A stretch of 5,741 nt of DNA from the NCBI GenBank assembly GCA_004357015.1, contig SMXE01000260.1, forward strand, positions 1 through 5,741, given 5' to 3'. The stretch comes from Caldithrix sp. GTDB taxonomy: Bacteria; Zhuqueibacterota; Zhuqueibacteria; Oceanimicrobiales; Oceanimicrobiaceae. Positions 1-5,517 of the stretch are shown in pieces; the first letter of the stretch is position 1; each line of letters starts with the position of its first letter. The notes under the pieces were generated by a model. The model saw nothing but the letters and a program-made list of their open reading frames with translations. It did no database searches and had not been told where the DNA came from. The translations under genes were made by a program, and so were the position numbers.

Positions 1-139
1 ACCGTCGGAGCTTCTGCAAATCTAACCATCCCAGGCTCGGCAGTGTTGACATCGGTTGAGGCTGAAGGTTGAGCCACTGCTTCTGCCTGAACTGTCGCAG
101 CCGCGGCATTGTCGATCTTGGCCTGCAGTGCGGCAAGCT
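1..139 (-). pseudogene. Partial Ala/Gln-rich reading frame cut off by the IS6 element
   Basis: Reading the minus strand from 139 down to 2 gives 46 open codons with a protein-like composition. It starts QLAALQAKIDNAAAA, is rich in Ala, Gln and Val, and has a heptad-like start suggesting a short coiled coil, followed by a Pro/Ser/Thr-containing, probably disordered stretch. All three plus-strand frames hit stops within this stretch, as does one other minus frame; a second minus frame is also open but less protein-like. The frame runs off the left edge, so the C-terminus is unseen. Upstream (rightward) it runs into the IS6 element and stays open without a convincing start, so the native N-terminus was probably lost to the insertion. 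I do not recognise the family. The inference that it is a truncated gene rests on frame openness and composition only. Confidence 0.35.
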
Positions 140-152
140 GGTCTTGTCAGAG
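140..152 (+). repeat. IS6 left terminal inverted repeat (diverged)
   Basis: The 13 bases GGTCTTGTCAGAG match 9 of 13 positions of the right end read inward from 957. The core TGTCA is conserved. This is the best left-end candidate, but it is imperfect and the frame of the left-hand gene fragment also stays open through it, so the boundary could lie a few bases either way. Confidence 0.5.
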
Positions 153-196
153 GAAACTTGGTTGAGGCGGGCAGGGCGGTCGCCTAACCTTGATAA

Positions 197-904
197 ATGA
201 CGAAACCGAGCCCATTTCGCTATTTCAAAAACTGCCCAGAGATCATCCGTCTGGCAGTGATGCTCTACATCCGTTTTCCGCTGTCGCTTCGGAATGTCGA
301 GGATTTGCTCCACGAACGTGGGATTGATGTCAGCCACGAGACGATACGTTTTTGGTGGAACAGATTTGGTCCGTTATTTGCGTCTGAAATCCGCAGAAAT
401 CGGGTTAGTCGGATGCGCGCATACTCGAATTGGCAGTGGCATCTGGACGAGATTTTCGTGAAGATCAACGGAGAAACACATTACCTTTGGCGGGCTGTGG
501 ATCACGAGGGGGAAGTGCTCGAGTCCTATGTGACAAAGCGCCGAGACCGCAAAGCGGCACTGATTTTCTTACGAAAAATCATGAAAAGGTACGGCAGACC
601 AGATGTGATCGTAACCGACAGGCTTCGTTCTTACGGCGCGGCGATGAAGGTGATTGGCAATGCCGGAAAACAGCAGGCCGGTCGCTGGTTAAACAACCGA
701 GCGGAGAATTCTCACCTGCCGTTTCGACGTCGAGAGAGAGCAATGTTGCGGTTCAGGCGAATGCACTGTTTGCAGAAGTTCGCGTCCGTTCATTCTTTTG
801 TCCACAATCATTTCAATCAGGAGCGTCATCTCTACACACGCGCAAATTTCAAGCTCAACCGTACCGCTGCTCTCGCCGAGTGGCGTCAACTTTGTTCCGC
901 ATAG
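197..904 (+). CDS. IS6-family DDE transposase, full length
   Basis: A 235-aa transposase that moves the surrounding IS6 element, usually by replicative cointegrate formation. The N-terminus (about residues 14-60) holds the helix-turn-helix-like DNA-binding region typical of the family (LRNVEDLLHERGIDVSHETI). The catalytic DDE core follows: D84 in WHLDEIFVKINGETHYLWRA, D141 in VIVTDRLRSYGAA, and E170 in NNRAENSHLPFRRRER. The C-terminal NHFNQER and LAEWRQL segments are standard for this clade. No frameshift or missing catalytic residue is seen, so the enzyme looks intact. The ATG at 197 is the natural start because the protein begins just before the conserved RYFKNCPEIIRLAV block. No good Shine-Dalgarno precedes it (CCTTGATAA), so translation is probably weak, as is common for transposases. 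Confidence 0.93.
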   Translation: MTKPSPFRYFKNCPEIIRLAVMLYIRFPLSLRNVEDLLHERGIDVSHETIRFWWNRFGPLFASEIRRNRVSRMRAYSNWQWHLDEIFVKINGETHYLWRAVDHEGEVLESYVTKRRDRKAALIFLRKIMKRYGRPDVIVTDRLRSYGAAMKVIGNAGKQQAGRWLNNRAENSHLPFRRRERAMLRFRRMHCLQKFASVHSFVHNHFNQERHLYTRANFKLNRTAALAEWRQLCSA

Positions 905-944
905 GTTCACGGGTTTCGCGGTAAACTGAGACGGGTTCGCATTT

Positions 945-957
945 GTTTGACAGCACC
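945..957 (-). repeat. IS6 right terminal inverted repeat
   Basis: Read on the minus strand from 957, the sequence is GGTGCTGTCAAAC, the canonical-looking end of rhizobial-type IS6 elements. It lies about 40 bp past the transposase stop codon. Confidence 0.65.
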
Positions 958-1012
958 CCCTTTCACCGCTTCATATGACCTCATCGAAAAATTCTCCCTC
1001 AAATTTAAACCA

Positions 1013-1037
1013 AAGCTGCAACCATCAGTTGCAGCTT
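1013..1037. repeat. Perfect 10-bp inverted repeat with 5-nt loop
   Basis: AAGCTGCAAC and GTTGCAGCTT are exact reverse complements separated by CATCA. As RNA this would be a stable hairpin. No T run follows on the plus strand (GTCAATG). On the minus strand the following sequence is only moderately T-rich (TTGGTTTAAATTTG), so a factor-independent terminator pointing left is possible but weak. It could equally be an operator about 250 bp upstream of the OCD start. Confidence 0.6.
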
Positions 1038-1146
1038 GTCAATGAAAGAACACGGCTTTTGTGGTTCTGGCCCGCCTTCGTGCCGCCAAACAAATAGCGA
1101 ATCTGACGACAATAATTTTCGAACCACCAGCTTGCAGATACACTTT

Positions 1147-1165
1147 TGACCTGCCTGCCAGGTCA
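1147..1165. promoter_or_regulatory. Operator-like dyad upstream of the OCD gene
   Basis: TGACCTG (1147-1153) and CAGGTCA (1159-1165) form a perfect 7-bp dyad with a 5-bp spacer, 123 bp before the OCD start codon. Its size and symmetry suit a dimeric transcription factor such as a GntR- or LysR-type regulator, both common controllers of small catabolic operons. No regulator gene is in the window, so the binding protein is unknown. Function is inferred from symmetry and position only. Confidence 0.4.
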
Positions 1166-1288
1166 TCGAGATCGTTGGTTGACTGGACAACCACAGAGCC
1201 AATCATTTTGCTGACGACTTGCTGCGCAGCGAAACAAAGATTACGTTCTCAAATCACATTGACGCAACCAGCAAATGGGAAAACAGCA

Positions 1289-2302
1289 ATGGAAAACTGG
1301 GCCAACCGAAAAACTCTCATACTCGGCCGCAGCGAGATGATTGGCCTACTGACGCCGGCCGAATACAATCAGTGCGTCGAGCAAGCCTATCGCATGCATG
1401 GTGAAGGCCGCTACTATATGGATCCGAAGGGCCATATCGTCATCGATCGATTTCCCGGCGAGTGGGAGGTAATGCCATCTTACATTGAGGAACCGCATTC
1501 CGCGGCCTGTAAATGGGTATCGATTCGCGAAAACAACCGAGCAAACTTCAACCTTCCCACTGTTTTTTCGATCCTCATCTATACCGAACCCGAAACCGGT
1601 TTTCCGTTGGCGATTGTCGATGGTAGCTATCATACGGTGATGCGAACCGGATCTGCCGGAGCTGTGTCCGCCAAGTGGATGGCACGAAAGAATTCCAAGA
1701 CGCTGGCAATTGTCGGAGCCGGCCACATGGCCGAAGGCGCGTTGGCCACGTTCAACGAAGTGTTCGACTGGAAAGATGTGCGCATCTGGAGCAGGAGCCA
1801 AGAGACGCTCGACCATTTTGCCGAGGCCCAGCAGCCGAAATATGACAAATTCAAGTTGAAAATGTCGACGGATGTTGAAGAAGTGGTCTCAGGCGCTGAC
1901 GTTGTAGTGACGCTAACGCCGGCACGTTCTCCGCTTGTACGTGCCGAATGGGTATCGCCGGGAACGCATATCGCCGCAGTGGGTGCCGACAAGGCCGGAG
2001 ATCAGGAACTGGACGGTAAGTTGCTGACCAACGCCCGGATATTCGTCGATGACATTCGCCAATGCCGGACTGACGGTGAGATCAATGTGCCACTGTCGCA
2101 AGGACTGATCACCGAAGACGACATAGCCGGTGAGATTGGCGAAGTAATAACTGGCAAGAAAAAGGGGCGCACATCCGACGACGAGATTACAATCTTCGAT
2201 TCGACCGGAATTGCGCTGCAGGATTCGGCCACCGTCCCGCTTGAATATGAACGCGCCATGGCTGCGGGCGTAGGTATTGAGAAGAAGATGATTTCGACCT
2301 GA
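1289..2302 (+). CDS. Ornithine cyclodeaminase/mu-crystallin family NAD(P)-binding protein
   Basis: A 337-aa cytoplasmic enzyme of the OCD/mu-crystallin family, which includes ornithine cyclodeaminase, alanine dehydrogenase, ketimine reductases and EutC. Visible landmarks are the substrate-side Lys75 (CKWVSIRENN), LPTV at 90-92, Arg119 in MRTGSAGAVSAKW, the dinucleotide-binding GAGHMAEG at 143-150 after a beta strand, Asp234 in AVGADKAGDQELD (aligning by motif with the catalytic Asp of Pseudomonas OCD), and the family motif FDSTGIALQDSATV at 303-316. Length is normal. I place the start at the ATG at 1289, 8 bases after GGGA (1277-1280), because homology begins right after it; the in-frame extension to 1061 lacks family sequence. 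It lies 31 bp before the cysteine hydrolase gene on the same strand, so the two are probably co-transcribed. Family assignment is sure. Substrate is unknown: EutC-type ectoine use is possible, but no eutB or other ectoine gene is in view. Confidence 0.9.
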   Translation: MENWANRKTLILGRSEMIGLLTPAEYNQCVEQAYRMHGEGRYYMDPKGHIVIDRFPGEWEVMPSYIEEPHSAACKWVSIRENNRANFNLPTVFSILIYTEPETGFPLAIVDGSYHTVMRTGSAGAVSAKWMARKNSKTLAIVGAGHMAEGALATFNEVFDWKDVRIWSRSQETLDHFAEAQQPKYDKFKLKMSTDVEEVVSGADVVVTLTPARSPLVRAEWVSPGTHIAAVGADKAGDQELDGKLLTNARIFVDDIRQCRTDGEINVPLSQGLITEDDIAGEIGEVITGKKKGRTSDDEITIFDSTGIALQDSATVPLEYERAMAAGVGIEKKMIST

Positions 2303-2333
2303 GGGCGGAGCAATCAGCAACGGCGGGATTGCC

Positions 2334-2951
2334 ATGGACGAAGAAAATATCTACCGGAAGCAAACGTTTGGTACAAAGACCGGGTTCGGAAGATCGCCTG
2401 CTCTGCTGGTTGTAGATTTCGTCAATGGCTTTGTTGATCCGGAGATTTTCGGCGGTGGAAATATTGCGGAAGCGGTGAACGCGACGGTGCCGTTGCTGTC
2501 TTTTTTTCGCGGACAGGGGCTGCCGGTGGTTTTCACGAGAATAGTTTACGCGGATGATGGGGCAGACACAGGGATATGGTGTGAAAAGGTGCCGCGTTTG
2601 CGCGAATTGATCGAGCTTGCACCCGCCAGTCAGGTGGTCGGCGAACTGACCCCAAGTTCCGGCGAGGCGGTTATCCGCAAAACACAGGCCTCGGCGTTTT
2701 TCGGAACACACCTGTCTGGCATCTTGAAGGCAAAAGGTGTCGACACACTCGTGATTGCTGGATGCACCACAAGCGGCTGCGTCCGCGCCAGCGTCATTGA
2801 TGCGATAAGCCACGATTTTCGCCCCATTCTAGCTGCTGATTGTGTCGGCGATCGCGCGCTAGGGCCTCACGAGGCAAATTTGTTCGACATCAGTGAAAAA
2901 TATGCTGATGTGCTGTCCGCCAGCCAGATAATCGCCAGCCTGAGGCGATGA
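2334..2951 (+). CDS. Isochorismatase-family cysteine hydrolase, N-carbamoylsarcosine amidase-like
   Basis: A 205-aa soluble hydrolase with the Asp-Lys-Cys triad of the isochorismatase superfamily: D28 in ALLVVDFVNGF, K116 in VIRKTQASAF, and C149 in AGCTTSGCVRAS. The GCTTSGCVRAS nucleophile loop and the N-terminal IYRKQTFGTKTGFG lead-in resemble N-carbamoylsarcosine amidase and maleamate amidase relatives, which release ammonia (with CO2 in the first case) from amide or carbamoyl substrates. The presence of the cysteine argues against true isochorismatase, which lacks it. The ATG at 2334 is preceded by GGCGGGA with a short spacer, and homology starts within ten residues. The gene follows the OCD-family gene by 31 bp, suggesting sequential steps in breakdown of a nitrogen compound. 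The exact substrate is not determinable. The next feature downstream is an IS end, so further operon genes may have been lost. Confidence 0.88.
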   Translation: MDEENIYRKQTFGTKTGFGRSPALLVVDFVNGFVDPEIFGGGNIAEAVNATVPLLSFFRGQGLPVVFTRIVYADDGADTGIWCEKVPRLRELIELAPASQVVGELTPSSGEAVIRKTQASAFFGTHLSGILKAKGVDTLVIAGCTTSGCVRASVIDAISHDFRPILAADCVGDRALGPHEANLFDISEKYADVLSASQIIASLRR

Positions 2952-2986
2952 CCGACATTCGCTGGGAAGCCGGTCCTTTGGGCTAG

Positions 2987-4498
2987 TTTCGGCGAGACTG
3001 AGCAGCAAATAGGACATGGCTGGTTTGACTAAATAGTCGTCTGTTAACAAACGGCCATTTTCATCGGCTTGGCAAGATTCCAGCGCAACCACAGCAATAG
3101 CCACGAGACCAAAGTCTCCAGCCATTTGAGGATGCGGCGGAAGTTGAAGCCAATGGCGGCCATTTTGACGTTGAAGCGGTCGCCTGAGCGAGTTTTGAGG
3201 TGGTTTCGCCCCATGCGGTGGTCGGCTTTCATGTGTCCGATCACCGGCTCGATTGCCGATCTTCGCTTCAGCTCGGCCTTAAGGTTCGGCTTCAGAGTTT
3301 TGCGCCCTGAAATGAAGACCCGCCATGGCGGGCGTGTGGGCTGACCCGTGGCCGGGTCAGGCGTGTGCAGGTTCTGTTTGTGGCCGCGATATCCACGATC
3401 GACATGGGCGCGTTTTGGAGTGATACCGGTCAGTGTCGCGGTCTGTTTCAGAACCTCTCCCAATGTGTGGCCGTCAAACGGGTTGCCGTGCAGGGCGTCG
3501 GCGTGCAGGATGAACATGCCACCTTTGGCACGGCCATTGGTGGTGGTGATGGTGGCTTTGCAACCGAACTCATACGGCGCACGGGCCTTACCCTTGCCAA
3601 TGCATTCGACTTCGGGCGCATGCCAGGAATAGATCTTCGGTTTGGCCCTGCGATTCAAAGCCTGGGCACCGATGATGCGTGCCTTTCGTAAGGATTCGGC
3701 AAATACCGCCTGCTTTTCGGGATTGCTCTCGATATTCCTCTCAATATCGCGAACCACCCGCCCCAGACGGGTTTTGAGGAATTTCAACTGCTTGCGCATC
3801 CGCTTGTATTGCTTGGCATGGGCGTAACGCCCGGCCATGATCTGGGCCCGCTTGCCAAGGCGCCTATAGGACTGGCGCAGCTTGATCCCGGAGGTGCGGG
3901 CCTCGGCCCCGAGCTTGACCAGCGCCGTGTAAAGCAGGGCAGCATCGGTCGGAAAGCGCACCGCCTTTTCTTGCACCGTGGTGTCCACCGTCACCGCTTC
4001 CATGTCCCGCTCGCTCAGCGCCCCGGCCTTTTGCGCAACCGTCAGGCTTTCGCGTAAAAGCGCATCCAGAACATCCGCTCCAAGACGATTGCGCCAGTGG
4101 CTGAGGCCCGAGCGTTCGTGCGGCACCTGATACTGGAAATAGAGCTCACCGGTGAAAAACTGAAAGTAGGGATCACACGGCCAGCGATCAAAAAGTGCTT
4201 CATCCGAAAGGTTATATGTCGCCTTCAAAATCAGCATCCCCAGCATGAAACGTGTCGGAACCGCCGGACGTCCCGCCTGTCCGAAACAGCCCGCAATCTG
4301 CGTATCCAGACTGTCCCAGTCGATGCGTTCAGCAAGCCGGACCAGCGGGTGTTGCATGTCGATGAACCGCTCAAGCGGCGTCTTGAACAATCCATCCGGC
4401 TCCTGCGCCGGGGGCTTTTGCGGCTTCATGGCAACCTCGTTCAGGGCATTGTTCCTGCCTGAAAGTGAATCACGAATTGCAGGGTTTCGCACCTGAAA
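2987..4498 (-). mobile_element. IS5-family insertion sequence (about 1.5 kb, ends approximate)
   Basis: The element holds one long minus-strand transposase gene. Its right end reads inward from 4498 as TTTCAGGTGCGAAACC, which contains the GGTGCGAA-like core seen at IS5-group termini. The best left-end match reads inward from 2987 as TTTCGGCGAGACTGAG, a weak match. The flanking tetranucleotides CTAG (2983-2986) and CCGG (4499-4502) differ, so there is no target duplication. The boundaries are therefore estimates. The right end lies only 17 bp from the stop codon of the IS1595 transposase. Confidence 0.6.
3044..4429 (-). CDS. IS5-family DDE transposase, full length
   Basis: A 461-aa transposase counted from the ATG at 4429, which has GAGG six bases upstream. 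The frame also reaches back to a GTG at 4492, but that would start inside the terminal repeat, so the shorter form is preferred. The N-terminal part (about 15-120) is the DUF772-type region (PLERFIDMQHPLVRL, LGMLILKATYNLSDE, GLSHWRNRLG). A basic helical linker follows (185-235). The catalytic DDE residues are D149 in AVTVDTTVQEKAV, D344 in RAHVDRGYRGH and E394 in SAIEPVIGHMKADHRMGRN, the last being the IS5-type Y/E block. No frameshift or stop is present, so the enzyme may be active. It is encoded divergently from the OCD operon, so it faces away from and does not drive those genes. Confidence 0.92.
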   Translation of the reverse strand: MKPQKPPAQEPDGLFKTPLERFIDMQHPLVRLAERIDWDSLDTQIAGCFGQAGRPAVPTRFMLGMLILKATYNLSDEALFDRWPCDPYFQFFTGELYFQYQVPHERSGLSHWRNRLGADVLDALLRESLTVAQKAGALSERDMEAVTVDTTVQEKAVRFPTDAALLYTALVKLGAEARTSGIKLRQSYRRLGKRAQIMAGRYAHAKQYKRMRKQLKFLKTRLGRVVRDIERNIESNPEKQAVFAESLRKARIIGAQALNRRAKPKIYSWHAPEVECIGKGKARAPYEFGCKATITTTNGRAKGGMFILHADALHGNPFDGHTLGEVLKQTATLTGITPKRAHVDRGYRGHKQNLHTPDPATGQPTRPPWRVFISGRKTLKPNLKAELKRRSAIEPVIGHMKADHRMGRNHLKTRSGDRFNVKMAAIGFNFRRILKWLETLVSWLLLWLRWNLAKPMKMAVC

Positions 4499-4515
4499 CC
4501 GGTCGTTTCTTGCAA

Positions 4516-5235
4516 TTATTTTCTGCTGATGTGGTTGTTTTGTTGCGCTATATCAAAGCGTTGCAAGTTGTTAACAGGCGACTGTTTAACCCATTGTCTT
4601 AATTTTGATAACTGGTTTGATGGTTCAGTGTTGTTGAAACGCCACTCACATTCCTTCAAATATAGCCCGAATTGAGCCTTGGGAATACCATTGAATTTGC
4701 GCAGATTGCGTTTGGCTTGGTTCCAGAAGTTCTCGATCCCGTTGATATGATTGTGACGGTCGGCGAATAGCTTGGAATGATTGATCCTGAAGTGATGGAA
4801 ATCGGATACGTCCAGCACATTATAGCCCCTCCAGCAGTCCGAATAGACGATGCTATCAGGGATTACCTTTCTCTGAATGATCGGCATCAGGGAAGCTGCT
4901 GAAGCGTCTGGAATGATCTTGGTGTAAACCTTCCCACCCCTTTGCAACAAACCAAAAACGGGGATTTTACCCGCTGCACCTCGACCGCGTTTGCCTTTGC
5001 GCTTGCCGCCAAAATAGCTTTCGTCCACCTCAATCTCACCGCCAAACATCGCCTCGCTTTCGGCCTCCAGTTCATACGCAATAATTTCACGGAGGCGTCG
5101 AAAGAAAAACGCGGCCGTTTTGCGGTTCACGCCACATAGGCTGGCCGCAGTTCTGGCCGTTGATCCAGACACAAAATGTTCGGTCAAACGGTCTTGTTTA
5201 TATTTGCTTAAACGACTCTTTCGCATACCGCCCAT
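4516..5235 (-). CDS. IS1595-family transposase (IS1016-like)
   Basis: A 239-aa transposase of the IS1595 family. It lacks the N-terminal zinc ribbon of other subgroups and starts directly with MRKSRLSKYKQDRL and a helix-turn-helix (about 26-46, TARTAASLCGVNRKTA), as IS1016-type proteins do. The catalytic core shows D71 in GEIEVDESYFGGKRKGKRGRG, D133 in IVYSDCWRGYN and E168 in NHINGIENFWNQAKRNLRKF. The ATG at 5235 has AGGGG five bases upstream; an internal ATG at 5226 is possible but has no room for that site. The C-terminal tail NNLQRFDIAQQNNHISRK is slightly long, and its stop lies 17 bp from the IS5 end. Coding sequence is otherwise intact. Confidence 0.9.
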   Translation of the reverse strand: MGGMRKSRLSKYKQDRLTEHFVSGSTARTAASLCGVNRKTAAFFFRRLREIIAYELEAESEAMFGGEIEVDESYFGGKRKGKRGRGAAGKIPVFGLLQRGGKVYTKIIPDASAASLMPIIQRKVIPDSIVYSDCWRGYNVLDVSDFHHFRINHSKLFADRHNHINGIENFWNQAKRNLRKFNGIPKAQFGLYLKECEWRFNNTEPSNQLSKLRQWVKQSPVNNLQRFDIAQQNNHISRK

Positions 5236-5251
5236 GATAACCCCTTTTCTA

Positions 5252-5270
5252 GGTTATCTGGGTCAGCCCC
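5252..5270 (-). repeat. IS1595 terminal repeat, transposase-proximal end
   Basis: Reading the minus strand from 5270 gives GGGGCTGACCCAGATAACC, immediately after the point where a short flanking gene loses its protein-like sequence (KK, then TGGGGCTGA, a stop). That abrupt change, plus its place 35 bp before the transposase ATG, marks it as the element end. The boundary could include the T at 5271. Confidence 0.5.
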
Positions 5271-5355
5271 ATTTTTTGGTTTGGCTGATGAATTCCTCGC
5301 CCAGAATTTCCCTGATTTGCGCAGGCTCGGTGACCGGATTTTTGATTTGATACAC
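5263..5355 (-). pseudogene. 5' fragment of a gene interrupted by the IS1595 element
   Basis: The GTG at 5355 is preceded by AGGAAA (5367-5362) with a six-base spacer. It opens a frame whose first 28 codons look like a real protein start: MYQIKNPVTEPAQ followed by IREILGEEFISQTKK. The next codons read W-G-stop inside the IS1595 terminal repeat, so the native sequence ends at about 5272. The remainder of the gene would be expected beyond the mobile elements to the left, but 2952-2986 is too short and does not continue it. The pattern of an 'I..xxLREI.GE' start vaguely recalls N-termini of FMN-binding pyridoxamine-5'-phosphate oxidase-like proteins. That is a weak resemblance, not an assignment. 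It lies downstream of pcs on the same strand after a 162-bp gap. Confidence 0.6.
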
Positions 5356-5361
5356 GGCAAA

Positions 5362-5367
5362 TTTCCT
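5362..5367 (-). promoter_or_regulatory. Ribosome binding site deciding the GTG start at 5355
   Basis: AGGAAA on the minus strand, six bases before GTG, is a good Shine-Dalgarno. It supports the non-ATG start of the interrupted gene, since the next upstream in-frame candidate (TTG at 5382) has no comparable site and an in-frame stop lies just beyond it. Confidence 0.55.
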
Positions 5368-5374
5368 ATTGCTA

Positions 5375-5397
5375 GCGGCCAATTATCAATCGGCCGC
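5375..5397 (-). promoter_or_regulatory. Operator-like dyad over a possible -10 box
   Basis: GCGGCC (5375-5380) and GGCCGC (5392-5397) are perfect reverse complements, and the inner ATT (5382-5384) and AAT (5388-5390) also pair. The 23-bp site is therefore symmetric at 9 of 11 positions per half. The minus strand of its centre reads GATAAT (5387-5382), five of six matches to a sigma-70 -10 box. This would place a transcription start about 20 bases before the GTG at 5355. No good -35 is seen. The arrangement fits a repressor site over the promoter of the interrupted gene, which is inference. Confidence 0.4.
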
Positions 5398-5454
5398 GAT
5401 GGGGTTTAGTCCGCTGCAAGCCATCTGCCCGCGCAAGTGGTCGCGACTTTTTTC

Positions 5455-5492
5455 GCGGATGGAGTTGGCGCATTGCTGCAGCGCCCATCCGC
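5455..5492 (-). terminator. Strong two-part hairpin after pcs, terminator-like without a U run
   Basis: GCGGATG (5455-5461) pairs with CATCCGC (5486-5492), and inside it GGCGC (5467-5471) pairs with GCGCC (5481-5485), with a nine-base loop and a five-base bulge on one side. It lies 26-63 bases past the pcs stop codon. On the minus strand it is followed by GAAAAAAG rather than a T run, so it is not a textbook intrinsic terminator. It may stabilise the pcs mRNA 3' end or work with Rho. A smaller hairpin, CGCGA/TCGCG at 5442-5457, follows. Confidence 0.4.
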
Positions 5493-5517
5493 ATGGGTGG
5501 CCGCGATCACCCGGATT

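Larger units (their letters stand above)
140..957 (+). mobile_element. IS6-family insertion sequence (about 818 bp)
   Basis: The element encloses one IS6-type transposase gene. Its right end reads inward from 957 as GGTGCTGTCAAAC. The left end at 140 reads GGTCTTGTCAGAG, matching 9 of 13 positions, and sits 57 bp before the transposase start, as is usual for IS6 elements. The total of about 0.8 kb also fits the family. No 8-bp target duplication is visible: 132-139 (GGCAAGCT) differs from 958-965 (CCCTTTCA). The lack of a duplication together with the diverged left repeat suggests that recombination or deletion followed insertion, which is typical of IS6-type replicative transposition and adjacent deletion. 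The exact left boundary is uncertain by several bases. Confidence 0.75.
958..1288. other. Non-coding leader between the IS6 element and the OCD operon
   Basis: These 331 bp hold no convincing gene. An open frame in phase with the downstream OCD gene extends back to a GTG at 1061, but the peptide (for example LLTTCCAAKQRLRSQ) is outside the family alignment and looks like translated leader. The stretch contains two perfect inverted repeats (1013-1037 and 1147-1165) and a TTGACT at 1179-1184 with only a poor -10 hexamer 17 bp later. It therefore looks like a regulatory leader for the operon, possibly including remnants of whatever stood here before the IS6 insertion. Confidence 0.5.
4499..5270 (-). 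mobile_element. IS1595-family element (IS1016-like), left end missing
   Basis: The transposase-proximal end reads inward from 5270 as GGGGCTGACCCAGATAACC. The matching opposite end should appear to the left of the transposase stop at 4516, but the 17 bp up to the IS5 end (4499-4515) do not contain it. It is also not found in the 35 bp left of the IS5 element (2952-2986). The element is thus cut, apparently by the neighbouring IS5 element together with a deletion. Without both ends it could not move on its own unless the missing repeat is simply too diverged for me to see. Confidence 0.6.

Noticed and set aside
430..924. 164-aa plus-strand open frame inside the IS6 transposase gene
   Set aside because: It overlaps the clear DDE transposase in another frame and its peptide has no recognisable motifs; a shadow.
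1061..1288. In-frame 76-codon N-terminal extension of the OCD protein from a GTG
   Set aside because: The peptide has no family-like sequence, overlaps the inverted-repeat leader, and the ATG at 1289 has a plausible ribosome site right where homology begins.
1289..2951. Ectoine utilisation locus (EutC-like OCD protein)
   Set aside because: The neighbouring gene is an isochorismatase-type hydrolase, not EutB, EutD or EutE, and no ectoine transporter or regulator is present.
3348..4462. Several plus-strand open frames of 80-120 aa across the IS5 transposase
   Set aside because: They are antisense shadows of a well-supported 461-aa transposase with full catalytic residues.
140..5270. Composite transposon carrying the OCD operon
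   Set aside because: The flanking elements belong to different families (IS6 versus IS5/IS1595), so the two sides cannot act as matched ends.
5392..5507. Repeated 9-mer GGCCGCGAT at 5392-5400 and 5499-5507
   Set aside because: Only two short copies with no further similarity around them; likely chance in GC-rich sequence.
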